From Candidatus Krumholzibacteriota bacterium (lineage in GTDB: Bacteria > Krumholzibacteriota > Krumholzibacteriia > JAJRXK01), in the NCBI GenBank assembly GCA_029262065.1, contig JAJDAC010000041.1, positions 1 through 64,000 of the forward strand: a stretch of DNA of 64,000 nucleotides. Direction: 5' to 3'. The position numbers were made by a program, and so were the translations under genes. Under the pieces are notes generated by a model. That model saw only the letters and a program-made list of their open reading frames with translations. It was not told where the DNA came from and ran no database searches. The stretch's first letter is position 1. Each line of letters opens with the position of its first letter. Below are positions 62,813 through 64,000 of this stretch, piece after piece.

Positions 62813-63781
62813 CTAGCAACAACCTCCGCCGTCGTAGAAATAGGTGGAATCGGTCACGAGAATATCGCCACGCTCCAACGCTTCGAACTGGCCGGCCGTC
62901 TTGTCACACACCGACAGGGGAATGTCCCGCTGCATGATGTGCCCGGCGCCATCATCGAAGTGTTCGTCTTCACCAAAGTAGATGGCCGTTTTTCCGGTGA
63001 ACACACAGGGACCGTCGGCGGGCGTGGGATCCTTGATGGCCGCAACCTCCAAAGATTCGAGCAGCAGGGGCTCGTCCAGACCGTGCCGCTTGGGATCCAG
63101 ATACCGATACGGCCGCCGCGCGCGGATTTCGATGGTACCAAAGCCAGCGTCGGTCAGCGCGTCGACGTAGTCCTGGTACGTTTGTGATCCCGAGACACAC
63201 ATGGCGCGCAGAATCTCGTTCTTGCGCAAAGCCTCAGGCATGGGTCGCGGCGTGATGGGGTCAGACAGGACCAAGCGCCCGTGGGGGCGCAGAACCCGGT
63301 ACATCTCGGCAATCGCGGTTCGCAGATCGTCCATCTCGAAGATGTTGAACAGGCAGTTCTGGGCGGCTACGTCGACCGAACTGTCTTCCACCGGAAGGTG
63401 CAGGGCATCGCCGGCTCGAAGTTCGACGAAGTCGGGCGAGAACCAGTCGTTGGTGGCCGCCGCCTCCACGAAGTTGTCGCGACAGGCATCTATCATCTCG
63501 GGCACCGCGTCGATTCCAATGACTCCGCCCGGTTTACGCGAGAAGTACGAGAACTGCAGCAACTCCATGCCACCACCAACTCCTACATATAGAACGGTGG
63601 GGCTGTTGGTAAGATCGCGATGATGCACCGTGGACCCACACCCGTAGTTCATTTCCAGCATGCGGTCGGGAATGGTGAGACCGGGAAATTTCCAGATGGG
63701 TGAGGTGGTGCAACAAAGGCCCACATCGGGGACTTCGGCCGCTTTGCGGTAGAAATCGTGGGTGGTTTCGAGGTAACTCAA
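62813..63781 (-). CDS. arsM: ArsM-like arsenite S-adenosylmethionine methyltransferase
   Basis: A 322-aa class I methyltransferase. The chosen TTG start (MSYLETTHDFYRKAAEVP when initiated) has GGAG upstream; a longer TTG start at 63844 is possible. The block VGLCCTTSPIWKFPGL near 19-34, MNYGCGSTV near 43-51 and the SAM motif LYVGVGGGMELLQF near 64-77 fit the arsenosugar-associated ArsM group; QNCLFN near 140, MCVSGS near 201 and the C-terminal GGGCC provide further Cys residues for As(III). It methylates arsenite with SAM. An adjacent flavoprotein gene may process the product. Confidence 0.88.
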   Translation of the reverse strand: MSYLETTHDFYRKAAEVPDVGLCCTTSPIWKFPGLTIPDRMLEMNYGCGSTVHHRDLTNSPTVLYVGVGGGMELLQFSYFSRKPGGVIGIDAVPEMIDACRDNFVEAAATNDWFSPDFVELRAGDALHLPVEDSSVDVAAQNCLFNIFEMDDLRTAIAEMYRVLRPHGRLVLSDPITPRPMPEALRKNEILRAMCVSGSQTYQDYVDALTDAGFGTIEIRARRPYRYLDPKRHGLDEPLLLESLEVAAIKDPTPADGPCVFTGKTAIYFGEDEHFDDGAGHIMQRDIPLSVCDKTAGQFEALERGDILVTDSTYFYDGGGCC

Positions 63782-63962
63782 GCGATGCTCCGAGTCAGGA
63801 GGGCGGGGGATAGCTGTGGCGATTGTACGATACCCATCGGCCAAGCGTGACCCCTACTCACCGCAGGTGGAACCCAGAACCGACCCCTGGTGTACCAGCC
63901 CGACCGGGGTGGGGCTAACCCCCGAAGCGCCCCCTGACCCCATATCTCAGGAGAGAGCGAAC

Positions 63963-64000
63963 ATGCGATTTGCCAAGGTACCCAACCCCCTGGGCCCTAT
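63963..64000 (+). CDS. start of an unidentified gene (partial)
   Basis: An ATG at 63963 preceded by AGGAGAGAG reads MRFAKVPNPLGP and runs off the window. It is the only supported start in the last 160 bases and is divergent from the ArsM-like gene. Too little is present to name it. Confidence 0.6.
   Translation, partial: MRFAKVPNPLGP

Overview
The window looks like a chromosomal segment of a GC-rich, didermic bacterium, probably a poorly cultured lineage of the FCB side of the tree (Krumholzibacteriota/Eisenbacteria-like; this is an inference). The reasons are the secreted proteins ending in FlgD-like/type IX-type sorting domains, the many lipoproteins and outer-membrane barrels, and the lack of any plasmid, phage or insertion-sequence backbone. 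About 52 protein genes are supported. No rRNA, tRNA, CRISPR array, integrase or transposase gene was seen. The first ~150 bases are low-complexity and look like a contig end.

Layout. 0-7 kb: minus-strand cysteine desulfurase, membrane protein and a MoxR / DUF58 / BatA-like cluster. 7-17 kb: a lipoprotein of the phosphodiesterase fold that has lost most metal ligands, an FAD amine oxidase-like gene, an NTT-type nucleotide transporter with an MscS channel, an outer-membrane barrel with a secreted kinase-like protein, a metallophosphatase and a membrane transporter. 17.4-20.9 kb: three copies of an unusual structured repeat, two of which bracket a catalytically degenerate serine-beta-lactamase-like lipoprotein and a beta-helix protein. 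20.9-25 kb: NUDIX, epimerase, SigZ-type sigma factor with ArsI/CadI-type metalloenzyme, GH105 hydrolase. 25-35 kb: PPC-domain and Cys-rich proteins, secreted hydrolases, sirtuin, outer-membrane protein, two histidine kinases (one lacking its phospho-acceptor His) and a PDZ protein. 35-48 kb: oligoendopeptidase F, phenylalanine hydroxylase, 4-alpha-glucanotransferase, bacterioferritin, class V aminotransferase, tricorn protease and small secreted proteins. 48-53 kb: a selenocysteine-containing AhpD-like protein, PAP2, MATE, methyltransferase and SthA-like transhydrogenase. 53-61.6 kb: a giant secreted metalloprotease-like protein and a block of lipoproteins with strong terminators and a duplicated leader. 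61.6-63.8 kb: flavoprotein plus ArsM-like methyltransferase.

Most notable points: (1) repeat elements at 17.4-20.9 kb whose inverted arms share a variable six-base word that differs between elements but agrees within each element, and which abut stop codons; (2) a gene at 48.2-48.7 kb with an in-frame TGA at the second Cys of a CxxC peroxidase motif, followed by a hairpin with a GGTCT loop placed as in the E. coli fdhF SECIS; (3) a signal-peptide-bearing kinase-like protein with an H-x-D-x-K-x-x-N motif paired with an outer-membrane barrel; (4) three proteins whose catalytic residues are replaced. SigZ/ArsI and ArsM, with a selenoprotein, suggest arsenic and selenium chemistry in this cell (inference).

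Coordinates and starts were chosen by reading the sequence for ribosome-binding sites, signal peptides and family starts. No database search was possible, so family names rest on recognised motifs.
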